The position numbers were made by a program, and so were the translations under genes. 21,449 bases of DNA, taken from the IMG/VR virus record IMGVR_UViG_3300028572_000028, positions 1 to 21,449 of that record. One strand, given 5' to 3'. This document shows positions 7,587 through 14,463 of this stretch, in pieces. The stretch is from a virus. Each line of letters starts with the position of its first letter. Within the stretch, counting starts at the first letter, position 1. A model generated the notes under the pieces. It searched no databases. It was given only the letters and a program-made list of their open reading frames with translations, and was not told the DNA's origin.

Positions 7587-8528
7587 GGATTGAACCTCTT
7601 TCAGTTGATCGACTTGAACGCCCATTGGCGGGCCACCTTTGTCCCAAACTCCCAATTCGCATACTGCGAGGTGGTCAATCAGAACAGGATTGCCCTCGAT
7701 CAGGAGGGGCGAATCATCTTTGAGCGGTACTTTAACATTCCCGCTAGATTCAGCAAATACAGCGTTCGGGGACGTGCTCAATTGGACGCTCGCCATATGC
7801 TTGGCGGCGTCCATATCGATGATGCGCGCAATACCCCAAACCTCATCGCCCTGAATATAGGGCAGCATGATGGTGCCCACGATCTGCTTTGACAGCGATT
7901 CGCCGTCCAGCATCGGGCCTTCCGTATGCAGCCAAATGACCGGCAGGCCATTGCAGCGCGCCAGAAAATCCGGGGTGAGGTAGATCGAGGGGTCGCGCCA
8001 TGCGTGCTCATCGTGGGCGCTGCGGTAGCTGTGCCCGGTGCCCGTGATCCGCAGAGCGAAGTAAACCGATCCGGAGAACGGCTGCGGGCTGGGCAAATCC
8101 CCGTCGCGGACTAGGGTAGCAACGTCGAGTTCGGTATGAGCGGCAGCGATTCGGAAGATTCGGGGGATTCCGGGATGGAGCGGGAGCGGGGCTTCTTCTG
8201 GCTTGCACCAGGCGTATCCGGTGCTTTCTTCGCAGAGCGTGACCTCAAACTTTTCCACTCCCCGGGCCAGGAACGTAGCAAATCCTTGATCTTCGTGAAT
8301 GCGTGTGAGGGGGCCTTCGTAGGAATACCCTGATTCTTCGCGGGTTTCGCGGCGGGCTGCTTCTTCCGGGCTTTCTCCGGGTTCGATTTTTCCGGCCGGG
8401 AATGCCCAGGTTCCTGCATGGTCTCCACCTTCACCCCTTCGCAGTAGCAGCGTTTCCCCGTCCGGGGTAATGAACATGATCCCGGACGCATGCGCGCCGG
8501 TCGGGTTCGGGTTAGTCTGCTCGGCCAT
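6831..8528 (-). CDS. Nudix hydrolase - DUF2213 protease-like - scaffold fusion
   Basis: The product has 565 residues in three parts. Residues about 12-130 are a Nudix domain with a complete Nudix box: G46, E52, R60-E61, E64-E65 and G67, plus the upstream LLLRRG...AGTWAFPAGK typical of nucleoside diphosphate-X hydrolases. Residues about 150-325 match the DUF2213 pattern (ITGTGHSYR...WRDPSIYLTPDFLARCNGLPVIW...PVLIDHLAVCELGVWDKGGP), found in phage prohead protease-like proteins. From about residue 355 to 425 follows a Lys/Glu/Asp/Ala-rich coiled coil like a scaffold, then an Ala-rich C-terminal domain. Known: DUF2213 proteins sit before DUF2184 capsids. Inferred: maturation protease plus scaffold. 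The role of the Nudix part in a virion assembly protein is not explained. It lies 15 nt downstream of the head morphogenesis gene. Confidence 0.8.
   Translation of the reverse strand: MAEQTNPNPTGAHASGIMFITPDGETLLLRRGEGGDHAGTWAFPAGKIEPGESPEEAARRETREESGYSYEGPLTRIHEDQGFATFLARGVEKFEVTLCEESTGYAWCKPEEAPLPLHPGIPRIFRIAAAHTELDVATLVRDGDLPSPQPFSGSVYFALRITGTGHSYRSAHDEHAWRDPSIYLTPDFLARCNGLPVIWLHTEGPMLDGESLSKQIVGTIMLPYIQGDEVWGIARIIDMDAAKHMASVQLSTSPNAVFAESSGNVKVPLKDDSPLLIEGNPVLIDHLAVCELGVWDKGGPPMGVQVDQLKEVQSMAGETSDDKTGKTELSLNDIMTAISAMADSTSKLHARLDSVEKNMPAPTLNSASDAKKDAEEAEEKEKADKARKDAEEEKVKADAKKDADDKEAEEKAKKDAMDKEDCKADADPEAMADSQARADSVYQLHSLSAPRPMDGETPRPYRIRLARKMQPHSKTWAKADLAAIKDEVAFSMAEAAIYADAATASNFIGAASGDGLRAIRRVDPDTGHNVTTYAGRAGAWCADFKAPAQLADGGIILKAKQKGTI
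7595..7601 (-). promoter_or_regulatory. Internal ribosome binding site for nested scaffold
   Basis: AAAGAGG on the minus strand, 8 nt before the ATG at 7586, within the fusion gene. The coding it imposes is K-E-V, so it could also arise by chance. Confidence 0.5.
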
Positions 8529-8543
8529 CCGCTCAATTGTGCC

Positions 8544-9377
8544 TTACGCGGCCTTGGCAGTCGATTTCACGGGCAGGGCGTACATGCCGGCCTTTGTCAG
8601 AAACTCCGGGGGCAGGCGACTCAGGGAGAAGAGATACTGCGCGCTGCACGAACAGTAGACCTCCTCCCCCACCGCCGTGATTTCGTCGTAATACCCGTTC
8701 GGCCCGGCTTTCATCAAGCCCTTCTCGATGGCCCAATTTCCCCGGATGGCGTAGATTTTCTCATCCCGAGCCTTGTGGGTGTCCCGATAGTCGTAACCGG
8801 GGCGCCGCCAGGGTGAGTGCCAAATCAGCGCGATGGCGCCCGCATCGGTGGCCGTGATGTCGCGGATGGCTCCAATCAGTTTGTGGGTCTGGTCGATCAC
8901 TACCCGGCGCTCGATGAACGTCATCTGAGACAGCGGCTTGCGAATGGCATCCTTCTCAGCCTGCTTGTCCACCGCGCGCGAGCCACCGACGGGGATTGAG
9001 GTCGCCCACCCCTGAAACCGCCGCAGTGTCGTGCTCACCGCCTCCTGGCGGTTCAGGCTGATGAGGTTCGCGCTCGCCATGATTCGGCGGTCGAGTTCCT
9101 TGCGCAGCTTCGGCTTGACCTTCTCCAGCGTATAGCGCGACACCTCAGGCATGGAGTTCAGGATGCCGGCCTTCGTGACCAGGTGCTTGTAGCGGTCGCC
9201 CAGGACGCGCTTGAGTTCGCGCTCCGTCTCGGCCGGGGGCTTGAGTTGCAGCAGAGCGGCGCGGCGGATTCGGCCCACCCATTGGTCAAGTTGAGCCTGC
9301 GAGGTGAAGCCGAACGCCTGGAAGTGCGAAATTGCTGCGCTCACCTCCTGGTAGAAGGTCGGCGCCTTAGTCGCCAT
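8544..9377 (-). CDS. Phage head morphogenesis protein (MuF-like position)
   Basis: The product has 277 residues from the ATG at 9377 (MATKAPTFYQEVSAAISHF). A start 12 nt upstream is also possible. The C-terminal half has the block WRRPGYDYRDTHKARDEKIYAIRGNWA, then GYYDEITAVGEEVYCSCSAQYLFSLSRLP, which I recognise from minor head proteins encoded next to DUF1073 portals. His and paired Cys residues in that block could bind a metal or play a catalytic role; that is not established. Known: such proteins follow the portal and take part in head assembly or DNA ejection. Here an HNH endonuclease gene separates it from the portal, overlapping its start by 11 nt. Confidence 0.7.
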   Translation of the reverse strand: MATKAPTFYQEVSAAISHFQAFGFTSQAQLDQWVGRIRRAALLQLKPPAETERELKRVLGDRYKHLVTKAGILNSMPEVSRYTLEKVKPKLRKELDRRIMASANLISLNRQEAVSTTLRRFQGWATSIPVGGSRAVDKQAEKDAIRKPLSQMTFIERRVVIDQTHKLIGAIRDITATDAGAIALIWHSPWRRPGYDYRDTHKARDEKIYAIRGNWAIEKGLMKAGPNGYYDEITAVGEEVYCSCSAQYLFSLSRLPPEFLTKAGMYALPVKSTAKAA

Positions 9378-9966
9378 GAAGCGCCTCATCCATGCGATTC
9401 CTCTTGCTGCGGTTCTCGGATCGTGTGATCACCCGAAGATTGTCTTGGACGTGAAGGCCGCGAACACTGGCGCCATTGATCGGAACGATGTGATCCACCT
9501 CGTGACGAACCCCTGTTTCCTGGGTGAGTCGAGCTGCCTCCTTGTAGTATTCAAGCATCTTCTTTGGGTCAGCCCATGCCGGTGTCTGCTGCAGAACCAT
9601 CCCGCGACGCATGGCATTTGACGCCAGCACCCATATTTTCCCGCCTCCGTCATACCAGCGCATATGCGATTCTTTCTGCATCGCGGCACCCCTTGGTGTC
9701 ATCCGGTACTCACGCTGCCTTTCGCGTACTGCCGCTGGGTCTTTATCCCATTGAATCTTCGCCCTTGTTCGCCAGCGCTCCCTGTTGGCATCCACCCTTT
9801 CAGGGTCATGATTTCGCGCATACTGCCGCTCGCTTGAGCACTGTCGACAATGGCTGTGGTGACCATCCTTTAGCTCGGCCCTCTTGCGAAACTCGGAAAA
9901 TAGCTTGAGGATTCCGCAACTACTGCATGTTTTACCCGCCTTTGTCTGAGGAATCGCCGTCTTCAT
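9367..9966 (-). CDS. HNH endonuclease with N-terminal zinc-binding motif
   Basis: I take the ATG at 9966 (MKTAIPQTKAGKTCSSCG), giving 199 residues; an upstream start at 10020 would lengthen it to 217. Two Cys pairs near the N-terminus (CSSC and CRQC, about 32 residues apart) can bind zinc. A basic linker follows (YARNHDPERVDANRERWRTRAK), and the C-terminal HNH core is HEVDHIVPINGASVRGLHVQDNL with RSENRSKRN behind it. The gene overlaps the end of the portal gene by 35 nt and the next gene by 11 nt. Two 60-nt samples I counted inside it are 50 and 53 percent GC, against 65 percent in a sample from the portal, consistent with a mobile free-standing homing-type gene wedged between two head genes. 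Confidence 0.8.
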   Translation of the reverse strand: MKTAIPQTKAGKTCSSCGILKLFSEFRKRAELKDGHHSHCRQCSSERQYARNHDPERVDANRERWRTRAKIQWDKDPAAVRERQREYRMTPRGAAMQKESHMRWYDGGGKIWVLASNAMRRGMVLQQTPAWADPKKMLEYYKEAARLTQETGVRHEVDHIVPINGASVRGLHVQDNLRVITRSENRSKRNRMDEALHGD

Positions 9967-11362
9967 CACCGGGGGCTGCGGGAGTTGGTGGGACGTATTC
10001 TGCGAGCGCGTCATAGTCAATGATCAATGAGTTTGTGAATAGCTCATCCATGCCGGATAGAGCTTCTGCAAACCATTGTACGACGTTTGCCCGATTGACG
10101 GGGTCGACGACGGGAGCGAGCGCATTCAGAACATCAGTCATCGCCTTGAGTTTCTTCGCATTGCGCTCGGTCTTGACCGATTCCTCTTCTTTGATGAGGT
10201 CGGGCCACTCGCTGGCGAACAGGTCGCATGTCGCGAAGAACCACGTTTTGTAGTCTTTGCCGGCCAGTTCTTCCGGGTAGGCGTTTTGCAGCGCAGCAAA
10301 GAATTCCGGGTTCCACGCCCGGTGCATGGTGATCTTGTCGAAGAACTCGTAGAGCGGGTTCGTCTGCGTGCGGATGGCACTGATCGTCTGCACCACGGCC
10401 ATCATGTCTTGATCGCCGCTGGCGAGGCCCTTGGCGAAGCTCTCATCCTTGATGAGGATCGCTGGCACGTCCGTGGCCGCCGCAATGTCGGCGATGATGT
10501 TGTCCCGCGCCATGGTCAGCGCGCCATCGATGTTCTGTAGGTTCAGCGACTCGATGGCGTCATTCTGGCCGATGGACAGAACCTGATTGTTGCCGCCCTC
10601 CTTGAGCAGGTTGCGCTTGCGGCCGGTCGCCTTGTCCATGAGATTTGAGACGATGCTGCCGTTTTGCTGCACCTTCTCGATGAGCAGGCCCGCCTTGGAC
10701 GCCACCATGTCGTTCTGGATCATGGTGTTGATGTACGACTTCATCGGGTACAGCGCGCGCAGGAAAATCGAGCGGCCCGAGAAGCTGAAGCTGGACGACT
10801 GGTAGTCGAGGTAGACCGGGGTGCCGTGGAACACCGTGCGCGTGCGGCTCGAATGGTACGGCTGCCCGGCCGCCGTAATGTCCTGATTCGGCTTCTGGAA
10901 GTCCGGCGCGTTCGGGTTCTGGTTCGTGACGATGGAGCCCGACAGGTTCAGCGGGTCGAACGTGTTGAAATACAGATCGGGCTGGCTCGCCAGACTGAAC
11001 AGGTCAATCGGCTTGTCCGTGGGCACGTCCGGCAGGCCAAAGGCCACGGCACCGGCCCCATAGGCGCGCGACAGGTGCATGACGTCGCGGACGTGGTTGT
11101 CTACGCCCAGGCGCTCGTGCTCGTCGGTGAACGCCTTCACCAGAACCTCTTCTAGCGCGCCCGGGACATTGATCTTTCGGGGTTCGCCGATGGCAAGGGC
11201 CACCGGTTTTTCGACCACCTTGCCGCCAAGAATGTGGCAAGTCCACAACAGCTTGCAGGTGGAGTATCCGGGGATCGAACCCGGCACAATTTCGTCCGCG
11301 CACAGAATATCCATCAGCCCGGAGGTAACGCTAGTTGCGCTGGAAATCGAAATCATGCTCAT
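9932..11362 (-). CDS. Phage portal protein (DUF1073 type)
   Basis: The product has 476 residues, starting MSMISISSATSVTSGLMDILC. Recognisable blocks of DUF1073 portals include CHILGGKVVEKPV near residue 45, RDVMHLSRAYGAGAV near 92, ALYPMKSYINTMIQNDMV, and DVPAILIKDESFAKGLASGDQDM with the following helix. The C-terminus is acidic (PAAPGDEDGDSSDKGG). The portal forms the dodecameric ring through which DNA is packaged and to which the connectors bind. It lies 28 nt after the large terminase stop, the usual order. The length is ordinary for the family. A second ATG two codons in is equally possible as start. Codons 27-35 spell a near-perfect tRNA 3' end (see separate entry). Confidence 0.85.
   Translation of the reverse strand: MSMISISSATSVTSGLMDILCADEIVPGSIPGYSTCKLLWTCHILGGKVVEKPVALAIGEPRKINVPGALEEVLVKAFTDEHERLGVDNHVRDVMHLSRAYGAGAVAFGLPDVPTDKPIDLFSLASQPDLYFNTFDPLNLSGSIVTNQNPNAPDFQKPNQDITAAGQPYHSSRTRTVFHGTPVYLDYQSSSFSFSGRSIFLRALYPMKSYINTMIQNDMVASKAGLLIEKVQQNGSIVSNLMDKATGRKRNLLKEGGNNQVLSIGQNDAIESLNLQNIDGALTMARDNIIADIAAATDVPAILIKDESFAKGLASGDQDMMAVVQTISAIRTQTNPLYEFFDKITMHRAWNPEFFAALQNAYPEELAGKDYKTWFFATCDLFASEWPDLIKEEESVKTERNAKKLKAMTDVLNALAPVVDPVNRANVVQWFAEALSGMDELFTNSLIIDYDALAEYVPPTPAAPGDEDGDSSDKGG
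11258..11284 (-). other. tRNA 3'-end mimic inside the portal gene
   Basis: The minus strand reads CCGGG-TTCGATC-CCCGG (a perfect 5-bp T-stem with a 7-nt loop) and then ATACTCC-A-CC, the layout of T-arm, acceptor 3' strand, discriminator and CC. No matching GGAGTAT acceptor strand, D-arm or anticodon arm lies upstream, so it is not a tRNA gene. Confidence 0.4.
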
Positions 11363-11390
11363 GGCGTGGATTCTCGCAGGAATGGCTGGG

Positions 11391-12680
11391 CTAGCCTAGG
11401 GCGGAGGATTCTGCCAGCGCCAGGGCAATTGAATACGTCGCACAGTCAAGTAAGTCATCCTCGCGCTTGTAGGCGTCCTTGTCGCCGATGCGGAAGCGGG
11501 TTATCTGGTTCATGAGGTGATTCTCGGTGCGGCCCTTCCACTCCACCAGCTTTTCCAGGGCATGGCGGCTGATCTTCGCCTCACCGCGGTAGGCTGGGCC
11601 GCCCGCGATCAGCGCGCGCTCATCCTTGCCCTTCATCATGAGGTCGGAGGGGATCGCCTGGATAGGCCAGCCCTTGGACTTGGCCTGCTGGATCAGGACG
11701 ATGCCCCCAGCCGCGTCCTCAGCGAAGATGCCCAGCGATCCACTACGGGCGCCGCATTGCTTTGCAAGCTCCTCGCAGCGGGCCAGAACCTTCGGCGCCA
11801 GGCTCTCCAGCATGGCTGCGTCGATGCTGTGCATTTCATAGTCGAGCCACACCATTTTGTGGCCGTGGTATCGGCTGACGGAGCAATACAGGACGCCCGT
11901 CGCATCGTTGTTCGTGCCCGACTTCGCGGCGCAATCCATGATGGCGAATACGGCATCGCACTTCGTGGGATAGCCCACCGGCATCTTGTCTTCGTCAAGG
12001 AAGTATTCAGCTTTGAAGAATGTAGCTGAATCCCAGCTCACAAACTCGGCGGCGAACTCCTGTTTCCAGACGAGCGGATGCACCTTCATGCGCTCGGCCT
12101 CCAACTCGTCGGGTGGGACGTAGGGATTGGTCGAGGTCGGGGCGTGGAATTGCTTGAACCCTAGTTCGGGGTCGTGCCACGCCTGATAGAAGAAGTTATC
12201 CGGGTTCACCCCGTTCGGCGTCGAGAACAGCCAGAATGTCCCGCGCGTGGTCAGGAGGGTAGGCTTGATCGAACGGCGCCAGATTTCCAGCATCTGGCCG
12301 TCCTTGGAGAACGCGGCCTCATCCATCAGGCCCATGTGATACTCGCGCCCCCGGCCGGCCAGGTGGTTGTCCGTGGTCGCCCAGAAGTCCAGGAAACCGC
12401 CCGTCGTGGTGCGCATCTTGGCGTCATTCTTCGCCGCGATCCGCTTGATGGGCAGGAGCATTTCGTACAGCTCATCCCAGGGTTCGGCCCACTGCTTGTG
12501 CTCAGGCGTGAAGATTCCGACCTTGCGACCCTTGGCTGCAGCGTTGCCTGCGAGACAGGTCAGGAGCTTGGTTTTGCCCCATCATATTCGTCGGCCGCAA
12601 CATACTATGTTGAGCCGACTCCTCCTTTCAAAAATGTCCACCTGGCCGGCGTGGAGCGTGGGAAGAACGACGGTAGGCAT
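11391..12680 (-). pseudogene. terL: Terminase large subunit, broken in the Walker A motif
   Basis: The ATG at 12680 overlaps the upstream HNH stop (TAATG) and starts MPTVVLPTLHAGQVDIFERR. At codon 33 there is an in-frame TGA (12584-12582). The frame then resumes with WGKTKLLTCLAGNAA and is open for nearly 400 codons. Without the six bases ATATGA the motif would read CGRRWGKT, a normal terminase Walker A. Walker B is LMDEAA (D120, E121), and the C-terminal nuclease region has AIMDCAAKSGTNNDATG and DDLLDCATYS. The enzyme would cut and pump DNA into the capsid through the portal encoded next. The next ATG in frame (12461) lies beyond the P-loop, so as read no functional ATPase can be made. Sequencing error cannot be excluded. 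Confidence 0.8.
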
Positions 12681-13210
12681 TAGATGGTGCACCCTTCGTG
12701 GAGAAGCCGCTTCGCTTCAATGTAGGCCTCGTGCGCCTGGATGGCGGTCTCGAATCGGCCAAGGAACTTCCGCGTTCCGTTCGGTAGTTTGATTTCCGAC
12801 TTGAACCCACCGCGCTCGATATCAACGCCGGCACCAAGCAGGCCTGTCGAGTTCTTAGGCATGGCGCGCCGCATGTTCTGAGAGTTCATTCGCCGGGTAG
12901 CTGGGCGCAGATTGTCCAGTCGGTTGTTCAGCGGGTCGCCGTCTCGATGATCCACTAGGGGCGGCCATTCTCCGTAGGTCATGAACCACGCCAATCGGTG
13001 GCCCCGATATAGGCGGTAGTTGATGCCGATCAGGTAGAGCCATACATCCACCGCGCTACCGCCCGTGCCGGCCCTGGTATGGATGAATGCGCCCCCGGCT
13101 TTTGAACCTGCCGCCTCACCTCCGCGCGACTCTCGCCAGGTAAACAACCCCTCGTCGGGATCGTATGTAAGAAGTCGATGCGCTTGATCGAATGTGATTA
13201 GTTCGGCCAT
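12680..13210 (-). CDS. HNH endonuclease with AP2-like DNA-binding domain
   Basis: The product has 176 residues, starting MAELITFDQAHRLLTYDPDEG. The middle carries the HNH_3-type core: HRLAWFMTYGEWPPLVDHRDGDPLNNRLDNLRPATRR. The C-terminal 50 residues (STGLLGAGVDIERGGFKSEIKL...KFLGRFETAIQAHEAY) are an AP2-like domain, which binds DNA through a three-stranded sheet. This pairing is typical of phage free-standing homing endonucleases. The gene sits 24 nt after the small terminase stop, and its own stop overlaps the large terminase start, so it lies exactly between two genes that are normally adjacent. It may cut terminase alleles lacking it; that is inference. There is no room for a group I intron around it. 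Confidence 0.85.
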   Translation of the reverse strand: MAELITFDQAHRLLTYDPDEGLFTWRESRGGEAAGSKAGGAFIHTRAGTGGSAVDVWLYLIGINYRLYRGHRLAWFMTYGEWPPLVDHRDGDPLNNRLDNLRPATRRMNSQNMRRAMPKNSTGLLGAGVDIERGGFKSEIKLPNGTRKFLGRFETAIQAHEAYIEAKRLLHEGCTI

Positions 13211-13234
13211 GCGCCAGTATAGCGCAGTCTTTCC

Positions 13235-13753
13235 CTAGTCTGGCATCCCGCCGCGAATATCAACGCCTTCGCGCTCGCCGGATTCACCCATGGATTCGAT
13301 GGCGGATGCCATTCTCATGGGGGCCTCTACAGAATCATTTGCCATCCGGGTAAGTCTAGAAACCGACTTCAACCGCTCGATGGTCTTTTCCTCAAGCATC
13401 GCCGTCTCGTCAACCTTTGAAAGCTCAGTCTGGGACATGGATGCAAGGCGCATGAAGTTTCCAGACAGCATTTCAAACCCGGTCGCGAGGTTTGCGCGCA
13501 TCCTTTGAATCCGCGCAGCATGGTCTTGAGCAGCGACCTGCGAAGAAATCGGGAGGGCTTTCAACGCGATATCTGTTGCAACTATTTGATTTGCAACAGC
13601 TTTTATTTGTCGGGCGGAATTTCCGATGTTTCCGCGCAGGGTTACTTCCGAAACTTTCGCCTCTTTGGCGAGCGAGCGGATGGACTCCCCTGCGAGGTGT
13701 CGATCCTGGTAGTGCTTGATCTGCTGCGGAGTCAGCTTTGCTTTGCGGCCCAT
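13235..13753 (-). CDS. terS: Probable terminase small subunit (DNA-binding)
   Basis: The product has 172 residues, starting MGRKAKLTPQQIKHYQDRH. Residues 8-40 form a helix-turn-helix of resolvase style (AGESIRSLAKEAKVSEVTLRGNI), suitable for recognising the packaging site. The rest is predicted helical with IKAVANQIVATDIALKALPIS and the C-terminal LKSVSRLTRMANDS block, which I recognise from small terminase-like proteins beside terminases of this type. It would bind phage DNA at pac or cos and hand it to the large subunit. The gene is separated from the large subunit only by the inserted HNH gene. A 9-bp inverted repeat lies inside it. Function is inferred from family resemblance and position. 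Confidence 0.7.
   Translation of the reverse strand: MGRKAKLTPQQIKHYQDRHLAGESIRSLAKEAKVSEVTLRGNIGNSARQIKAVANQIVATDIALKALPISSQVAAQDHAARIQRMRANLATGFEMLSGNFMRLASMSQTELSKVDETAMLEEKTIERLKSVSRLTRMANDSVEAPMRMASAIESMGESGEREGVDIRGGMPD
13573..13599 (-). repeat. 9-bp inverted repeat inside the small terminase gene
   Basis: CTGTTGCAA (13573-13581) and TTGCAACAG (13591-13599) are exact reverse complements, 9 nt apart, in a visibly AT-rich part of the gene. It is a possible protein binding site. Confidence 0.5.
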
Positions 13754-13784
13754 GGCCTATTCTATGGCTGAGTGGCCTGGGAGC

Positions 13785-13973
13785 CTAGATGCGGCTGCGG
13801 GTGATGCTGCATGCGCTCCAACGGGTGGCGCCTGTGAAGCGATCAACTGAGCGCTGCCATCCCACCCAAACGCGCAGTCCGGGGCGCTTGCGCATCCCGT
13901 AGATTGCGAGGTCGATCCTGCGAGTCATCCCGGCGCAGGCCCGGCGCTTGTGGGTGCGGAGGCTGATGCTCAT
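13785..13973 (-). CDS. Small basic phage protein of unknown function
   Basis: The product has 62 residues, very rich in Arg (SLRTHKRRACAGMTRRIDLAIYGMRKRPGLRVWVGW). It starts with an ATGA overlap on the stop of the preceding gene, which supports it being translated. Its N-terminus resembles that of the preceding protein: both have LR, then HKRR, then A-x-M and RR at similar spacing, so the two may derive from one ancestral gene. No known domain is visible; a nucleic-acid-binding role is only suggested by charge. It ends 31 nt before the small terminase gene. Spurious ORF remains possible because GC-rich DNA gives Arg-rich readings. Confidence 0.45.
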   Translation of the reverse strand: MSISLRTHKRRACAGMTRRIDLAIYGMRKRPGLRVWVGWQRSVDRFTGATRWSACSITRSRI

Positions 13974-14254
13974 AGTTCGTAGTACGCTTGGAGTGCCTTG
14001 ACGGCTGCGCGCTCGAATGCGGGGCCGCTGAAGGCTTGGTGCAGGAGATCGCCCATGACACCGTTATCGTAGGCGGTGAAAGGCTCGGCCTTAGTGATTC
14101 CGAGCGGCCATAGTTGATCGACCGGCGGGACAGATGGGAACTTCTCGATTTCTCGGATCATCATGCGCCTGGTGGCGCGGCGGCACTGCCGCAGTGCGAA
14201 TTCGCGGCGAAGCATGGCTGCGAGCGTGCGGCGCTTGTGCTGGCGGAGGTTCAT
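13970..14254 (-). CDS. Small phage protein of unknown function
   Basis: The product has 94 residues, starting MNLRQHKRRTLAAMLRREFALRQ. The first 35 residues are strongly basic and helical; the rest is more ordinary (FPSVPPVDQLWPLGITKAEPF...) and ends in an aromatic AYYEL. It overlaps the preceding and following genes by 4 nt (ATGA) each, typical of coupled translation in a phage accessory block. The start has a GGAGG-like stretch immediately before it. I do not recognise a family. Its basic N-terminus is similar to that of the next protein. Confidence 0.6.
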   Translation of the reverse strand: MNLRQHKRRTLAAMLRREFALRQCRRATRRMMIREIEKFPSVPPVDQLWPLGITKAEPFTAYDNGVMGDLLHQAFSGPAFERAAVKALQAYYEL

Positions 14255-14463
14255 GACAGACGCCCGAACGGGCCTTCGATGGACAGGATGGCGTCAATAT
14301 TCCAGCCGCCCGCCCGGAGTTCGCCATCGCGGGCGTAGGTTCCGCTGGCGAGTTCCAGTTGGAAGCACTTGCCGGCGGCGTCAACCTCAACGAATCCGAG
14401 GACGTGAGGCGTTACCACGGCGTAGATGCCGGGGCGCGACAGGACTACGTCGAGGCTTTTCAT
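14251..14463 (-). CDS. Small phage protein of unknown function
   Basis: The product has 70 residues, starting MKSLDVVLSRPGIYAVVTPHVLGFVEV. I chose the ATG at 14463 because it overlaps the previous stop as ATGA; the open frame continues further upstream but only inside the neighbouring gene. The sequence alternates hydrophobic and polar residues and looks like a small beta-rich protein (VLGFVEVDAAGKCFQLELASG). It has no basic cluster, unlike the next two proteins. I do not recognise it. Translational coupling on both sides supports it as a real gene. Confidence 0.6.
   Translation of the reverse strand: MKSLDVVLSRPGIYAVVTPHVLGFVEVDAAGKCFQLELASGTYARDGELRAGGWNIDAILSIEGPFGRLS

Noticed and set aside
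5049-7892. Plus-strand open frame of 947 codons
   Set aside because: It lies antisense to the capsid, decoration and fusion genes, which are clearly recognised. Its Arg/Gly/Val-rich composition is that of a shadow frame in GC-rich DNA.
12582-12584. TGA read as an amino acid throughout this phage
   Set aside because: TGA serves as the normal stop in many genes here, including every ATGA overlap, and reading it as Trp would still leave a P-loop two residues too long.
12582-12680. Group I intron or intein splitting the large terminase
   Set aside because: The N-terminal codons and the WGKT segment are separated by only six bases, so no intron or intein fits. The HNH gene lies upstream of the terminase start, not inside it.
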